DNA of 64,000 nucleotides from Pseudomonas pisciculturae (GTDB lineage: Bacteria; Pseudomonadota; Gammaproteobacteria; Pseudomonadales; Pseudomonadaceae), in contig NZ_JACVZE010000012.1 of the NCBI RefSeq assembly GCF_015461805.1, positions 1 to 64,000 of the forward strand, in the 5' to 3' direction. Position 1 is the stretch's first letter, and every line of letters starts with the position of its first letter. The position numbers and the translations under genes were made by a program. The notes below the pieces were generated by a model. The model was not told the DNA's origin. It saw only the letters and a program-made list of their open reading frames with translations, and made no database searches. Shown piece after piece: positions 43,915 to 52,371 of the stretch.

Positions 43915-46440
43915 CTAGTTGACCGAGGCGTTTTCACCCTGGCTGGATTTGCGCTTTGCCGCCGGCTCCAACGCCTGTTTGCGCTGCTGCAACGCCTCCA
44001 GCAAGCCGAAGTCCTGCGGGAAGTCATCCACCTGGATGCCGTGGTCGGCGTATTCCACATAGCGCGCCAGCAAGGCGTCTTCGTCGTCGCTGATCAAATC
44101 CAGCGCCCGCGCCTTCACGCGCCAAGGGGTAAAGGCCGTGGCAGAAATCGGCATGGGTTCGATCACGCCTTGCTTGATGGCCGGCTTGAGCCGCGCTTCG
44201 ATCAACTCCACCTGTGGCAACAAACGAAAACCCAGTTCGCCATACGCCAGCTTGTCGATTTCCGGGCGCGGGATGTAGGAATTGCCCAGCAAACGGTCGC
44301 GGGTTTCGCCGGGGGTCTGCACCACATCGGCCACTTCGGCCAACAGACGATCCGACGGTTTGCGCAGCGGGATGCCAAACGGGAACGTCAAACCCCGCAC
44401 CACGGCAGCGGCGGCTTTGGAGGGGTAGTTATCGAGTACTTCGGCCAGCGCTTCATGAGCCCGCAGCAGCGCATCCTGGGCCGACCAGTGCACCAGCGGC
44501 AGATCCGCCTGGGGACGACCGTCGTCCTCAAAACGCTTGAGCACGCAGGACAGGATGTACAGCTGCGACAGAATATCCCCCAGTCGCCCGGTGATACTTT
44601 CTTTGCGCTTGAGGGCACCGCCCAACACGCCCATGGAAACATCCGAGATCAACGCCAGCACCACCGACAGACGATTGGCCTGGCGGTAGTAAGGCGCCAT
44701 CGCCGGGTCGGTCTTGGCCGGCACCGAAATCAACCGCCCTGCGGTAAGCGCATGCACCGCAGCACGTACGGTGTTGGCCAATACAAAACTCACATGGCCG
44801 AACATCGCGCTGTCGAAGTCTTCCAGCGCCTTGCGCCGGTCCGGGTTGCGCGCCGCTTCCATTTCGCGGAACACATAGGGATGGCAACGGATCAGGCCCT
44901 GGCCAAAGATGATCAGGCAGCGGGTCATGATGTTGGCGCCCTCAACCGTAATGGCGATGGGGCTTTGCTGGTAGGCGCGGGCCAGGAAGTTGTTCGGGCC
45001 CATGCAGATGCCTTTGCCGGCAACGATGTCCATGCCGTCGTTGACGATGATGCGTGCACGCTCGGTGACGTGGTACTTGGCAATGGCCGAGATCACCGAG
45101 GGTTTTTCACCCGCGTCCAGGGAGGCCACCGACACCTTGCGCACTGCATCGCAGGCATACAGATGCCCGGCCATGCGCGCCAACGGCGCCTGCACCCCTT
45201 CGAACTTGCCGATGGGCAGGCCGAACTGCTTGCGCATCGCGGCATAGGCAGTGGTGCCGCGCACCGCCACCTTGCCCAGCCCGACGTTGGCCGATGGCAG
45301 GGAAATCGCACGCCCGGCGGCCAGGCACTCCATCAGCATGCGCCAGCCGTTGCCGACCTGTTCGCGACCGCCAATGACCCACTCCAGCGGGATGAAAACA
45401 TCTTTGCCGGTAGTAGGACCGTTCTGAAACACGGCATTGAGCGGCCAGTGACGGCGACCGCTGTTAACGCCCGGATGCGACGTCGGGATCAACGCGCACG
45501 TGATCCCCAAAGAGCCGGCCGGGCCGAGCAAACCGTCCGGGTCTTCGGCGCGAAACGCCAGGCCCAGCACCGTGGCAATTGGGCCGAGGGTGATGTAGCG
45601 CTTGTCCCAGGTCACGCGAAAGCCGAGTACTTCCTGGCCTTCATGGGTGCCTTTGCAGACGATGCCCAAGTCCGGGATGGCGCCAGCATCGGAGCCGGCG
45701 TACGGGCTGGTGAGGGCAAAACACGGGATATCTTCCCCCCGCGCCAAACGCGGCAGGTAGTAGTTACGTTGGGCATCGGTGCCGTAATGCAACAGCAGTT
45801 CGGCCGGGCCCAGGGAGTTGGGCACCATCACCGAAATCGCCGCCGCCGAGCAGCGCGTCGACAACTTCATCACCACCTGCGAGTGCGCATAGTGGGAGAA
45901 ACCTTTGCCGCCGTACTGCTTGGGAATGATCATGCCGAGAAACCCGGCGTCCTTGGTGTACTGCCAGCCTTCGGGGGACATGTCCTGCCAGACCTGGGTG
46001 GTTTCCCAATCGTTGGCGATGTCGCAGAGGGTTTCGACTTCATTGTCGAGGAAGGCTTGCTCTTCGGCGCTGAGGCTGGCCGGTGCTGCGTGTAAAAGGC
46101 GCTGCCAGTTGGGTTTGCCGCTGAACAGCTCGGCGTCCCACCACACAGTGCCAGACTCGATAGCGGCGCGTTCGGTGTCGGACATCGCCGGCATGATCGT
46201 ACGAAACAGGCCCAGGGCCTTGCTGGTCAACAATGCGCGGCGCAGGGGCTTGATGGTCATCAGCAATGCCGGTGCTATCACCAGTACCCCTGCGACCGTG
46301 GTACCCAACGCGGCGACCATATTGAACAGGTAACCCGCCGCCAGCCACACCAGGCCAACGCCGAGCCATAGCGTGGCGGTGGCTTGTCGATACGCCAGGG
46401 CAATCGCTGCTGCGAAACCCACCAATAACCAAATGACCAT
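43915..46440 (-). CDS. fadE: Acyl-CoA dehydrogenase, FadE type
   Basis: An 841-residue enzyme, close to E. coli FadE (814). Two N-terminal membrane segments (VIWLLVGFAAAIALAYR, LWLGVGLVWLAAGYLF) anchor it. The dehydrogenase core follows (FALTSPYAGSDAGAIPD, WVIGGREQVGNGWRMLMECL, GKGICMG) with the C-terminal DUF1974 region. It makes the first, FAD-dependent oxidation of acyl-CoA. Start MVIWLLVG (46440) is used; the upstream part of the frame is basic and non-conserved. A palindrome shared with alkB lies 95 bases upstream. Confidence 0.93.
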   Translation of the reverse strand: MVIWLLVGFAAAIALAYRQATATLWLGVGLVWLAAGYLFNMVAALGTTVAGVLVIAPALLMTIKPLRRALLTSKALGLFRTIMPAMSDTERAAIESGTVWWDAELFSGKPNWQRLLHAAPASLSAEEQAFLDNEVETLCDIANDWETTQVWQDMSPEGWQYTKDAGFLGMIIPKQYGGKGFSHYAHSQVVMKLSTRCSAAAISVMVPNSLGPAELLLHYGTDAQRNYYLPRLARGEDIPCFALTSPYAGSDAGAIPDLGIVCKGTHEGQEVLGFRVTWDKRYITLGPIATVLGLAFRAEDPDGLLGPAGSLGITCALIPTSHPGVNSGRRHWPLNAVFQNGPTTGKDVFIPLEWVIGGREQVGNGWRMLMECLAAGRAISLPSANVGLGKVAVRGTTAYAAMRKQFGLPIGKFEGVQAPLARMAGHLYACDAVRKVSVASLDAGEKPSVISAIAKYHVTERARIIVNDGMDIVAGKGICMGPNNFLARAYQQSPIAITVEGANIMTRCLIIFGQGLIRCHPYVFREMEAARNPDRRKALEDFDSAMFGHVSFVLANTVRAAVHALTAGRLISVPAKTDPAMAPYYRQANRLSVVLALISDVSMGVLGGALKRKESITGRLGDILSQLYILSCVLKRFEDDGRPQADLPLVHWSAQDALLRAHEALAEVLDNYPSKAAAAVVRGLTFPFGIPLRKPSDRLLAEVADVVQTPGETRDRLLGNSYIPRPEIDKLAYGELGFRLLPQVELIEARLKPAIKQGVIEPMPISATAFTPWRVKARALDLISDDEDALLARYVEYADHGIQVDDFPQDFGLLEALQQRKQALEPAAKRKSSQGENASVN

Positions 46441-46534
46441 GGGGATACCTCTACTCGATTCAGGGTACGGCTTGGGCGCGACAGGTCGAGATGACCTGCG
46501 CCGTAAAGCCACACTACAAACTTGGAAAGCCAAA

Positions 46535-46552
46535 TTCAAATTATGTTTTGAA
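46535..46552. promoter_or_regulatory. Candidate operator TTCAA-N8-TTGAA upstream of fadE
   Basis: TTCAAATTATGTTTTGAA, an A/T-rich palindrome about 95 bases before fadE. Read on the other strand, ATTTCAAAACATAATTTGAA nearly matches the alkB upstream site at 50938-50960. The same spacing occurs upstream of the flavin monooxygenase gene. Confidence 0.5.
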
Positions 46553-46730
46553 ATTTTTATTTAATGCTTTGGCGAAACAATCACGGCTGAGCGCGTCAGC
46601 CTTTTCGGTTCAATAATTCAGAAAATCGGAGCAGGCCGAGTGGGCAACCCGTCGGTACATGGCCGGTGTGACAACCTGCAGAAAGATGCGCTGACTGCAG
46701 TTCTACCCCGGCCTGGCACGGCTTGCGCAA

Positions 46731-48146
46731 TCAGAACTCGTACGTCAACCCCAGGGCAAAGACATCGCCATAGGCCTCGGCTTTACCATCGAGCGAGGCA
46801 CCGCCCAATCGATCCTGGTTCTGGGTTTTCAACTTGGCTTTTTCCACGAACTGGTGGGAGTAGGAGCCGTCGATGCCCAGGCCTGGAATAGCCCTGATTT
46901 TGTAACCGAAGCCCAGCGAGGTGAAGATACGGTCACCATCCGGGATACGTGGGTCGCGGGTGGAGTTGCGGGTGGGTGTCTGGTCGGTCGCAACCCCAGC
47001 GCGCAACGTGAAATCATCGGTGAGCTTATAGTCGCCGCCGAGGGAGACCATCCAGGCATCCTTGTAGTTGTAAGGAATGGCAACAATGGTCGACCCTTCA
47101 GACTTCAGCGTCAGGCTTTTGAATGAAGACCACTGTGTCCACAAAACACTCGCTCCGAGGGTAAAACGATCATTGAACTGGTGAACCCAATCGAAAGCGG
47201 CGCTGGCCGGAACGTCCAATTGGGTCGAGGCTTTACCGTTCATTTGAAGGTTCAGACCTGGATACAAAATCCCCGGCAAGCCCCCTTCAATCAGAGCCGT
47301 TGAACCTTCGTCGGCGTAGATGTTGTATTTACCCTCCAGCTTGTTCTTGATCTTGGCGTGGTAGTTCAAACCCAGCGTGTCTTGTGGGGTTGGCTTCCAG
47401 GCCAAGCCGGCAAACCAGCCCACCGAGGTATTGTCGACTTTGACTCGCATCAACGAATAGCCAATGCCAGCAGGAAATGGGATCGAATTCGGAGCGAGCG
47501 CAGCAGCGGCATAGAGGTCAACGTTCTGGCTGACGAAGCCTTTGGTGTGCTGAACAATGGCGCCACCGCCGATGGAAAACTCGTCGTTGACCTTGAACGA
47601 AAGCGAGCCGGTCAACCCAACGGTTTCGATACGGGTATCCACTGCAAAATCCCGCCCTTTCCAATCATTGTCCCAGGTGGTGCGTGCGCCCATGGGCACC
47701 ACTTGGCTGAGACCAAAGGCGAAACGGTCACCGATGGGCATGACCATAAACCCGGTCGGCACCCAGGCGGTAAAACCGCCTTGCCCACCGTCACCTTCGC
47801 GAGGCACGGAATTGAATTCAAAGGTATCAGGATCAACGGTCGTACTGGACGTCGGGTTGCCCGCATAGTCCCTGGCGCTACCCTTGTAGTGGATATTGAT
47901 TCGCGCATAGTCCACGTTGAACTGCGAGATATTGCGGTCAATGAAGGCCATCGCGGCCGGGTTGTTATAGGCAGCGGACGGGTCATTCTTGAACATCGAA
48001 CCACCACCGAATGCGCGGCCCCAGCCCTCCGCTCCGAAAGTCGGAGTAGAGAACCCGCCGGCGTGCGCACTGCCCGTCATAACCATCAGGCCGCCGATCA
48101 CGGCCATGCCCATAAACGTGCGTGCGTGTATTTTCTTATTATTCAT
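46731..48146 (-). CDS. FadL/TodX-family outer-membrane transporter
   Basis: A 471-residue beta-barrel precursor. It has a signal peptide (MGMAVIGGLMVMTGSAHA), then the hatch-type N-terminus GGFSTPTFGAEGWGRAF with NDPSAAYNNPAAMAF, and ends in an aromatic residue (LGLTYEF) as outer-membrane barrels do. FadL proteins admit long-chain fatty acids and hydrocarbons. Start MNNKKIHA (48146) is chosen. The setting between fadE and the pra/alkB genes suggests uptake of alkanes or fatty acids. Confidence 0.9.
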   Translation of the reverse strand: MNNKKIHARTFMGMAVIGGLMVMTGSAHAGGFSTPTFGAEGWGRAFGGGSMFKNDPSAAYNNPAAMAFIDRNISQFNVDYARINIHYKGSARDYAGNPTSSTTVDPDTFEFNSVPREGDGGQGGFTAWVPTGFMVMPIGDRFAFGLSQVVPMGARTTWDNDWKGRDFAVDTRIETVGLTGSLSFKVNDEFSIGGGAIVQHTKGFVSQNVDLYAAAALAPNSIPFPAGIGYSLMRVKVDNTSVGWFAGLAWKPTPQDTLGLNYHAKIKNKLEGKYNIYADEGSTALIEGGLPGILYPGLNLQMNGKASTQLDVPASAAFDWVHQFNDRFTLGASVLWTQWSSFKSLTLKSEGSTIVAIPYNYKDAWMVSLGGDYKLTDDFTLRAGVATDQTPTRNSTRDPRIPDGDRIFTSLGFGYKIRAIPGLGIDGSYSHQFVEKAKLKTQNQDRLGGASLDGKAEAYGDVFALGLTYEF

Positions 48147-48191
48147 GCCCCACTCCGTATTGTTGTAATTCACCCTTGCGATCCATTCAAA

Positions 48192-48215
48192 CAAGTGCCC
48201 CTTTCGAGGCACTTG
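48192..48215 (-). terminator. Hairpin downstream of the praB-like gene
   Basis: CAAGTGCC (48192-48199) pairs with GGCACTTG (48208-48215), loop of eight, followed on the minus strand by TTTGAAT. It lies between the praB-like gene and fadL. Confidence 0.6.
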
Positions 48216-48257
48216 CCCATTTCAACGTGTGATCATCACGTCACGTACTCAGCGTGC

Positions 48258-48761
48258 TTATGGGCTGACGGTAAAGGCTGGAGTCGGAACAGCAGTGAGC
48301 GCGGTAATGGAGCAAGAGCCCACGGTTTGCGGAGTCGAAATACTCAGCGAGTTGGTGGAGTTCTTCCAGTTAACCGCAATGCTCACCGGCGCAGTGTTGC
48401 AGTCGGAGACGATTTTGAATTTCACCCCTGTCACGGTGCCGGTGAACGCGTCAGGACCTGTGCCGGCAACGGTCAGCGGCCATGGCAGGTTGCTCAACAC
48501 CGGAACAGCACACAGCGGGTTGGAACCGCTGACCGTGGCACCCGTGATTGAGGCGCCCGCGCCCCCGCTATTCACAGTACCGGTGAAGATAATGTTGCAA
48601 GTGACCGGAATATTCAGGGACGCCGGCGACCGCACGCTAATGGAGCCCGCCGTTGTGAAAGACGCGCCAGCAGGAGCAATGGTCGCTGCATTGGCCATTG
48701 AAATGGCGCCAAAGCACAGAGCAAAAGAAGTTGCACAAACGAGGGTTTTAAAGCTTTTCAT
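48258..48761 (-). CDS. praB: Pra-family exported protein (alkane oxidation activator, PraB-like)
   Basis: A 167-residue exported protein with signal peptide MKSFKTLVCATSFALCFGAI and cleavage after SMANA. The mature part starts TIAPAGASFTTAGSIS and contains four Cys, probably two disulfides. Pra proteins were described in P. aeruginosa as secreted activators of hexadecane use that act by emulsification. The gene is two positions downstream of alkB. It shares its opening motif with the adjacent praA-like gene, so they are paralogues. Confidence 0.75.
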   Translation of the reverse strand: MKSFKTLVCATSFALCFGAISMANAATIAPAGASFTTAGSISVRSPASLNIPVTCNIIFTGTVNSGGAGASITGATVSGSNPLCAVPVLSNLPWPLTVAGTGPDAFTGTVTGVKFKIVSDCNTAPVSIAVNWKNSTNSLSISTPQTVGSCSITALTAVPTPAFTVSP

Positions 48762-48894
48762 TATTTTTCCTCACATGTTTAGGCGAATTCATTTCGCCAG
48801 GGGTAATGGCCATGAACGAGAGGTCACGGTGAAACAAGCGGAACTTCCCTTTCCAGCCAAATCTCAATTCAATTACCGCACCAGCTGCTGACGC

Positions 48895-49389
48895 TTATTC
48901 CACAACTTTGAAGTTTGGCGGCATCTTGATCGACACCGTTTTGATCTTGCAGTCTTCGCCAATCGGCACATCGGCGGCTTCCAACTTGCCGGTGGCGTTA
49001 TCCCACGTACCGTCTGCGGTGGAAGGGCCGCACTTGCCGCCCAGGCCGAAGGCATGAACATCCACGCTGATCTTCGACATGGAGCCGCTCTTGGTGTCTT
49101 TGGCGATTAATATCCACGGCAAGTTGATGGCTTCAACCCGGCTGCACTTGAGGCCACCGTCGAATTCGACTTTGTCGACATTCACCGATGAGCCATCCGC
49201 CGCTACTTTGCCCGCGACTTTGATGGTGCAGTCGGCGCTGATCAACGCGCCCTTCGAAAAGCTGATGGGGCCCTGGGCAGTGAACGCACTGCCGGCCGGC
49301 TCGATGCGCGCGGCCTGGGCCTGGTGATAGGCAATCAGACTCAGCGCGGCCAATACGATATGGGTGGTGAACTTGGCAGGTGTTTGCAT
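48895..49389 (-). CDS. praA: Pra-family exported protein, second copy (PraA-like)
   Basis: A 164-residue exported protein: signal peptide ending at YHQAQA, then ARIEPAGSAFTAQGPISFSK, which parallels the opening of the other pra protein. It has four Cys in the mature part (ADCTIK, LKCSRV, KCGPS, EDCKIK), matching a two-disulfide fold. It lies between alkB and the praB-like gene. The pair arose by duplication and has diverged strongly. The A/B naming follows gene order and is provisional. Confidence 0.7.
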   Translation of the reverse strand: MQTPAKFTTHIVLAALSLIAYHQAQAARIEPAGSAFTAQGPISFSKGALISADCTIKVAGKVAADGSSVNVDKVEFDGGLKCSRVEAINLPWILIAKDTKSGSMSKISVDVHAFGLGGKCGPSTADGTWDNATGKLEAADVPIGEDCKIKTVSIKMPPNFKVVE

Positions 49390-49523
49390 GGTGTACGTCC
49401 TTCCCTTTAATTATTGTTGTTCGGGTCAAACCACTTTCTTGCAACGTTTTCAGGCAAAGCCTGGGCGATAGAGACCTGCGCGATGCACAGATCCCGAGCG
49501 CGTTACTGACTGTCTGATGGGTA

Positions 49524-50804
49524 TCAGAACGGTTTGGCAGAACCGCTGTATTTCTCCAGGTACTTCAAACGCTGAGACGGTTGAAGATTGGTCAGGGTGA
49601 TGTCCCCGGCATAGTGGTTGAGTACACGGTGGTCCATGCGGCGTCGCCACAAGTACGGCACATACGCCCAGACAATCATGCTTGCGTAGCCGTAAGGCAG
49701 TTGCGGCGACTCATCAAAGTGGCGCAACGACTGATAACTGCGCGTGGGGTTGGCATGGTGATCGGAGTGCCGTTGCAGTTGGAACAGGAAGATATTGGTG
49801 ACGATTCGATTACTGTTCCAGGAGTGGCGTGGCGAGCAACGCTCATAACGGCCGTTAGGCAACTTCTGACGTTTAAGGCCGTAGTGTTCGACGTAGTTGA
49901 CCACTTCGAGCAACGAGAAACCGTAGATGCCCTGGATAATCAGGAACGGAATCACCGCCGCCCCCAGCCAGGCGATCATCGCGCCCCACAACACCACGCT
50001 GTACATCCAGGCGCTGAGCACGCCGTTTTGCCAGTGCCAGGCCGGCAACCCCAGTTTGCGCAGGCGTTCGCGCTCCAGGTTCCAGGCCGAGCGAGCACTG
50101 AACCACACCGAACGTGGCAGGAAGGCCCAGAAGCTTTCACCAAGACGCGAGCTGGCTGGGTCTTCCGGCGTGGCAACCCGCACGTGGTGGCCACGGTTGT
50201 GTTCGGTGTAGAAGTGCCCGTAGAAAGTCGGCGCCAGGGTGACCTTGGCGAGGAACACTTCCAACGGTTTGGGCTTGTGCCCCAACTCGTGGGCGGTGTT
50301 GATGGCAATCCCCGTGGCCGCACCGGTGGCCATGGCCATCGCCAGGTAAGTCACCCAGCTCGGTTCGCCATGCAGTTGGGTGCGGGCGGTGATGAAGTCG
50401 GCAGTTCGGGCCAGCCAACTGGAAGGCTCAAGGCCGGCGGTGGCTTGCAACAGGCCGCCCTGAATGATCCATTCGATGCCGCCGGCGGCGAGCCAACCGG
50501 TGATCACCACTGACGAGATCACAAACAGCACACCGGTGTAGACGATCCAGCGATAGTAGCGTTGGGTTTCCAAGTGGCTGACGGCGGACTCAGGCGGGTT
50601 GCTGACGTCTTCGCCGAGCAGGCCGTCGATCAAGGGGATGAAACCAAAAATCACCAGTACGCCGACCCACCACAATTGCTGGATGCCGGTACCGATCGCC
50701 AAGGCGCCGGACAACAATGGAGTCGCCAAGGGCATGATGCCCAACCACCAGAGATGACGCTTGCCATCGGCCCATACGGCGGGCGCTGCCAGGGTCTGGT
50801 TCAT
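49524..50804 (-). CDS. alkB: Alkane 1-monooxygenase
   Basis: A 426-residue inner-membrane non-haem di-iron hydroxylase. It has about six membrane spans and all four His motifs: HELGH at 172-176, EHNRGHH at 201-207, NYVEHYG at 303-309 and RHSDHH at 345-350. It hydroxylates the terminal carbon of alkanes using rubredoxin and its reductase, neither of which is in this window. Start MNQTLAAP (50804) follows GGAGG by six bases; the longer frame to 50933 is unlikely. Downstream are two pra genes and fadL. Confidence 0.95.
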   Translation of the reverse strand: MNQTLAAPAVWADGKRHLWWLGIMPLATPLLSGALAIGTGIQQLWWVGVLVIFGFIPLIDGLLGEDVSNPPESAVSHLETQRYYRWIVYTGVLFVISSVVITGWLAAGGIEWIIQGGLLQATAGLEPSSWLARTADFITARTQLHGEPSWVTYLAMAMATGAATGIAINTAHELGHKPKPLEVFLAKVTLAPTFYGHFYTEHNRGHHVRVATPEDPASSRLGESFWAFLPRSVWFSARSAWNLERERLRKLGLPAWHWQNGVLSAWMYSVVLWGAMIAWLGAAVIPFLIIQGIYGFSLLEVVNYVEHYGLKRQKLPNGRYERCSPRHSWNSNRIVTNIFLFQLQRHSDHHANPTRSYQSLRHFDESPQLPYGYASMIVWAYVPYLWRRRMDHRVLNHYAGDITLTNLQPSQRLKYLEKYSGSAKPF

Positions 50805-50940
50805 GGCAGCCTCCGGGTGAGGCGAGCTGGCAGGCAGACAGTAAACAGGTTCGAGGAGCGTTGGATGCCCCAGGAAATCAACCATGCGATAAAAGACGTT
50901 TTTTTCATTTTTATTCGCTCTTAGGCATTTCAAAAATCAT

Positions 50941-50958
50941 TTCAAAATATAAATTGAA
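50941..50958. promoter_or_regulatory. Candidate operator TTCAA-N8-TTGAA upstream of alkB
   Basis: TTCAAAATATAAATTGAA, about 135 bases before the alkB ATG, in a very A/T-rich stretch of the 306-base gap 50805-51110 that otherwise shows no gene. An extra TTCAA half-site lies at 50929-50933. Nearly the same sequence occurs upstream of fadE. Confidence 0.5.
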
Positions 50959-51110
50959 ATATTTTTTTAAATAAATAACGCGGAATCGGTAGGTCGTCAA
51001 CTATTTTTTTGAACCCTTTTGAACATGACCGGGCAGTCGTTTTTTTGTGCTTTTGGTCAGGTCTCTAGAGTAGGCATTTGCGACGATTCGACCCGCAATG
51101 AACCGCATGA

Positions 51111-52109
51111 TTATTTGTTCGCCAGGGCGAACGGGGCATGCAGGATCGTGGCGCTTTCAGATAAACGCGTGCGCTTTGCCAACTGCTGCACCGCCTCCAC
51201 CACCCGCGCTGTAGCGGTGATCGGCAGCATATGGCCCCGCCCTTCTACCAATTGCAGCTTGAGGCCGGGCACCTTGTCGGCCAGGGCCTGGCCGTGCCGG
51301 CGGAAGTCCAGCACCTTGTCCTTTGCGCCGTAGATCAAACCGATGGGCACGGTCAGTTGCGGGTAGCGCTTGACCATCGCCGGCAGGTAGTCGTTGACCA
51401 GGGCGATCTCGCTGGAGGCCGCATAGAAGTTATCCGGGCGCATGCCCAGCATGCCGCCGCCACGGGTGGCAAAATCGTCAGGGGCCTGGTCTGGGGTGAA
51501 CACGCCTTTCACCACCGAGCGACGGGTGAGCATGCCGATAGGCACGGTGAGGGTATGGGCGACCCAGCGGCGCAACCACCCCGGGCGTACGGCCAATGAC
51601 CAGAACACCATCGGTAACGTGGGTTGAGGGTGGGTGAGCGGTGCCACCAGGATCAGGCCGGATACCGCCTCGGGATGGTCCAGTGCCAGCGCCAGCGAAA
51701 TCGCGCCGCCCAGGGAGTGCCCCAGCACCAGGGGTTTCTCCAGGCCAAGGGTCTTGATCAACCCCAGGATTTGCCCGGCCTGGGCGGGCAAGTCGGCCGG
51801 GGTGCCCTTATGGCGGGTGGAATAACCCGACCCTGGGCGGTCAATGGTAATCACGCGAAAATGCCCAGCCAGCTGACCGGACAACGCATAAGTGAGGTTG
51901 CGGCTGCTGCCCATCAGCCCGTGGATCATCACCAGCGGTGGGCCTTTACCTTCTTCGACATAATGGAAGCGCTCGCCATTGACCTCGACAAAGCGCCCGT
52001 TGATCGGCACTGCCGCTTCAATGCGCCGCGTCATCCGCGCACTGAACCCCCACAGCAACGCGCTCACGCCCACGAATGCGGCGCCAGCGAAAAACCATTC
52101 CACAGCCAT
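51111..52109 (-). CDS. Alpha/beta hydrolase, membrane-anchored
   Basis: A 332-residue hydrolase with an N-terminal membrane anchor (WFFAGAAFVGVSALLWGFSA). The oxyanion region is MIHGLMGSS, the nucleophile Ser132 sits in GHSLGG, and the acid and His follow in IYGAKDKVLDF and EGRGHMLP. It probably hydrolyses an ester or lipid at the inner membrane. It is divergent from the Baeyer-Villiger-type monooxygenase gene, 262 bases away, so an ester made by that enzyme could be its substrate. This pathway link is an inference. Confidence 0.85.
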   Translation of the reverse strand: MAVEWFFAGAAFVGVSALLWGFSARMTRRIEAAVPINGRFVEVNGERFHYVEEGKGPPLVMIHGLMGSSRNLTYALSGQLAGHFRVITIDRPGSGYSTRHKGTPADLPAQAGQILGLIKTLGLEKPLVLGHSLGGAISLALALDHPEAVSGLILVAPLTHPQPTLPMVFWSLAVRPGWLRRWVAHTLTVPIGMLTRRSVVKGVFTPDQAPDDFATRGGGMLGMRPDNFYAASSEIALVNDYLPAMVKRYPQLTVPIGLIYGAKDKVLDFRRHGQALADKVPGLKLQLVEGRGHMLPITATARVVEAVQQLAKRTRLSESATILHAPFALANK

Positions 52110-52276
52110 AGCTCGGTCCTCTGCTTCCCTGCTGCCGACGACCTGACCGGTATTGGTGCAGGCCTCAGCTACCGTTAACGCGCTGTTCCTTAACTACGTG
52201 CGCAAGGTGCTGCCCGTCGGACAACTCGCACATGAGGCGCCAGAGACTAGCGTAGGCGGTATTTTCAGGTAGATCA

Positions 52277-52294
52277 TTTAAAATCTTTTTTAAA
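52277..52294. promoter_or_regulatory. Candidate operator TTTAA-N8-TTAAA upstream of the flavin monooxygenase
   Basis: TTTAAAATCTTTTTTAAA, 78-95 bases before the monooxygenase ATG. It has the same TTYAA-N8-TTRAA geometry as the fadE and alkB sites but is poorer in C/G, so chance in A/T-rich DNA is more likely here. Confidence 0.35.
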
Positions 52295-52371
52295 ATAATT
52301 AATTCATTTTTCCTTTGCAATGGTGTTTTATCTAAAAGACAAAACAAAAACAGGAGCACAGGAACCCGCCT

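Noticed and set aside
43789..46095. 768-codon open frame opposite fadE
   Set aside because: Antisense shadow of fadE, His/Arg/Gln-rich and without any protein motif; it also begins inside a REPIN.
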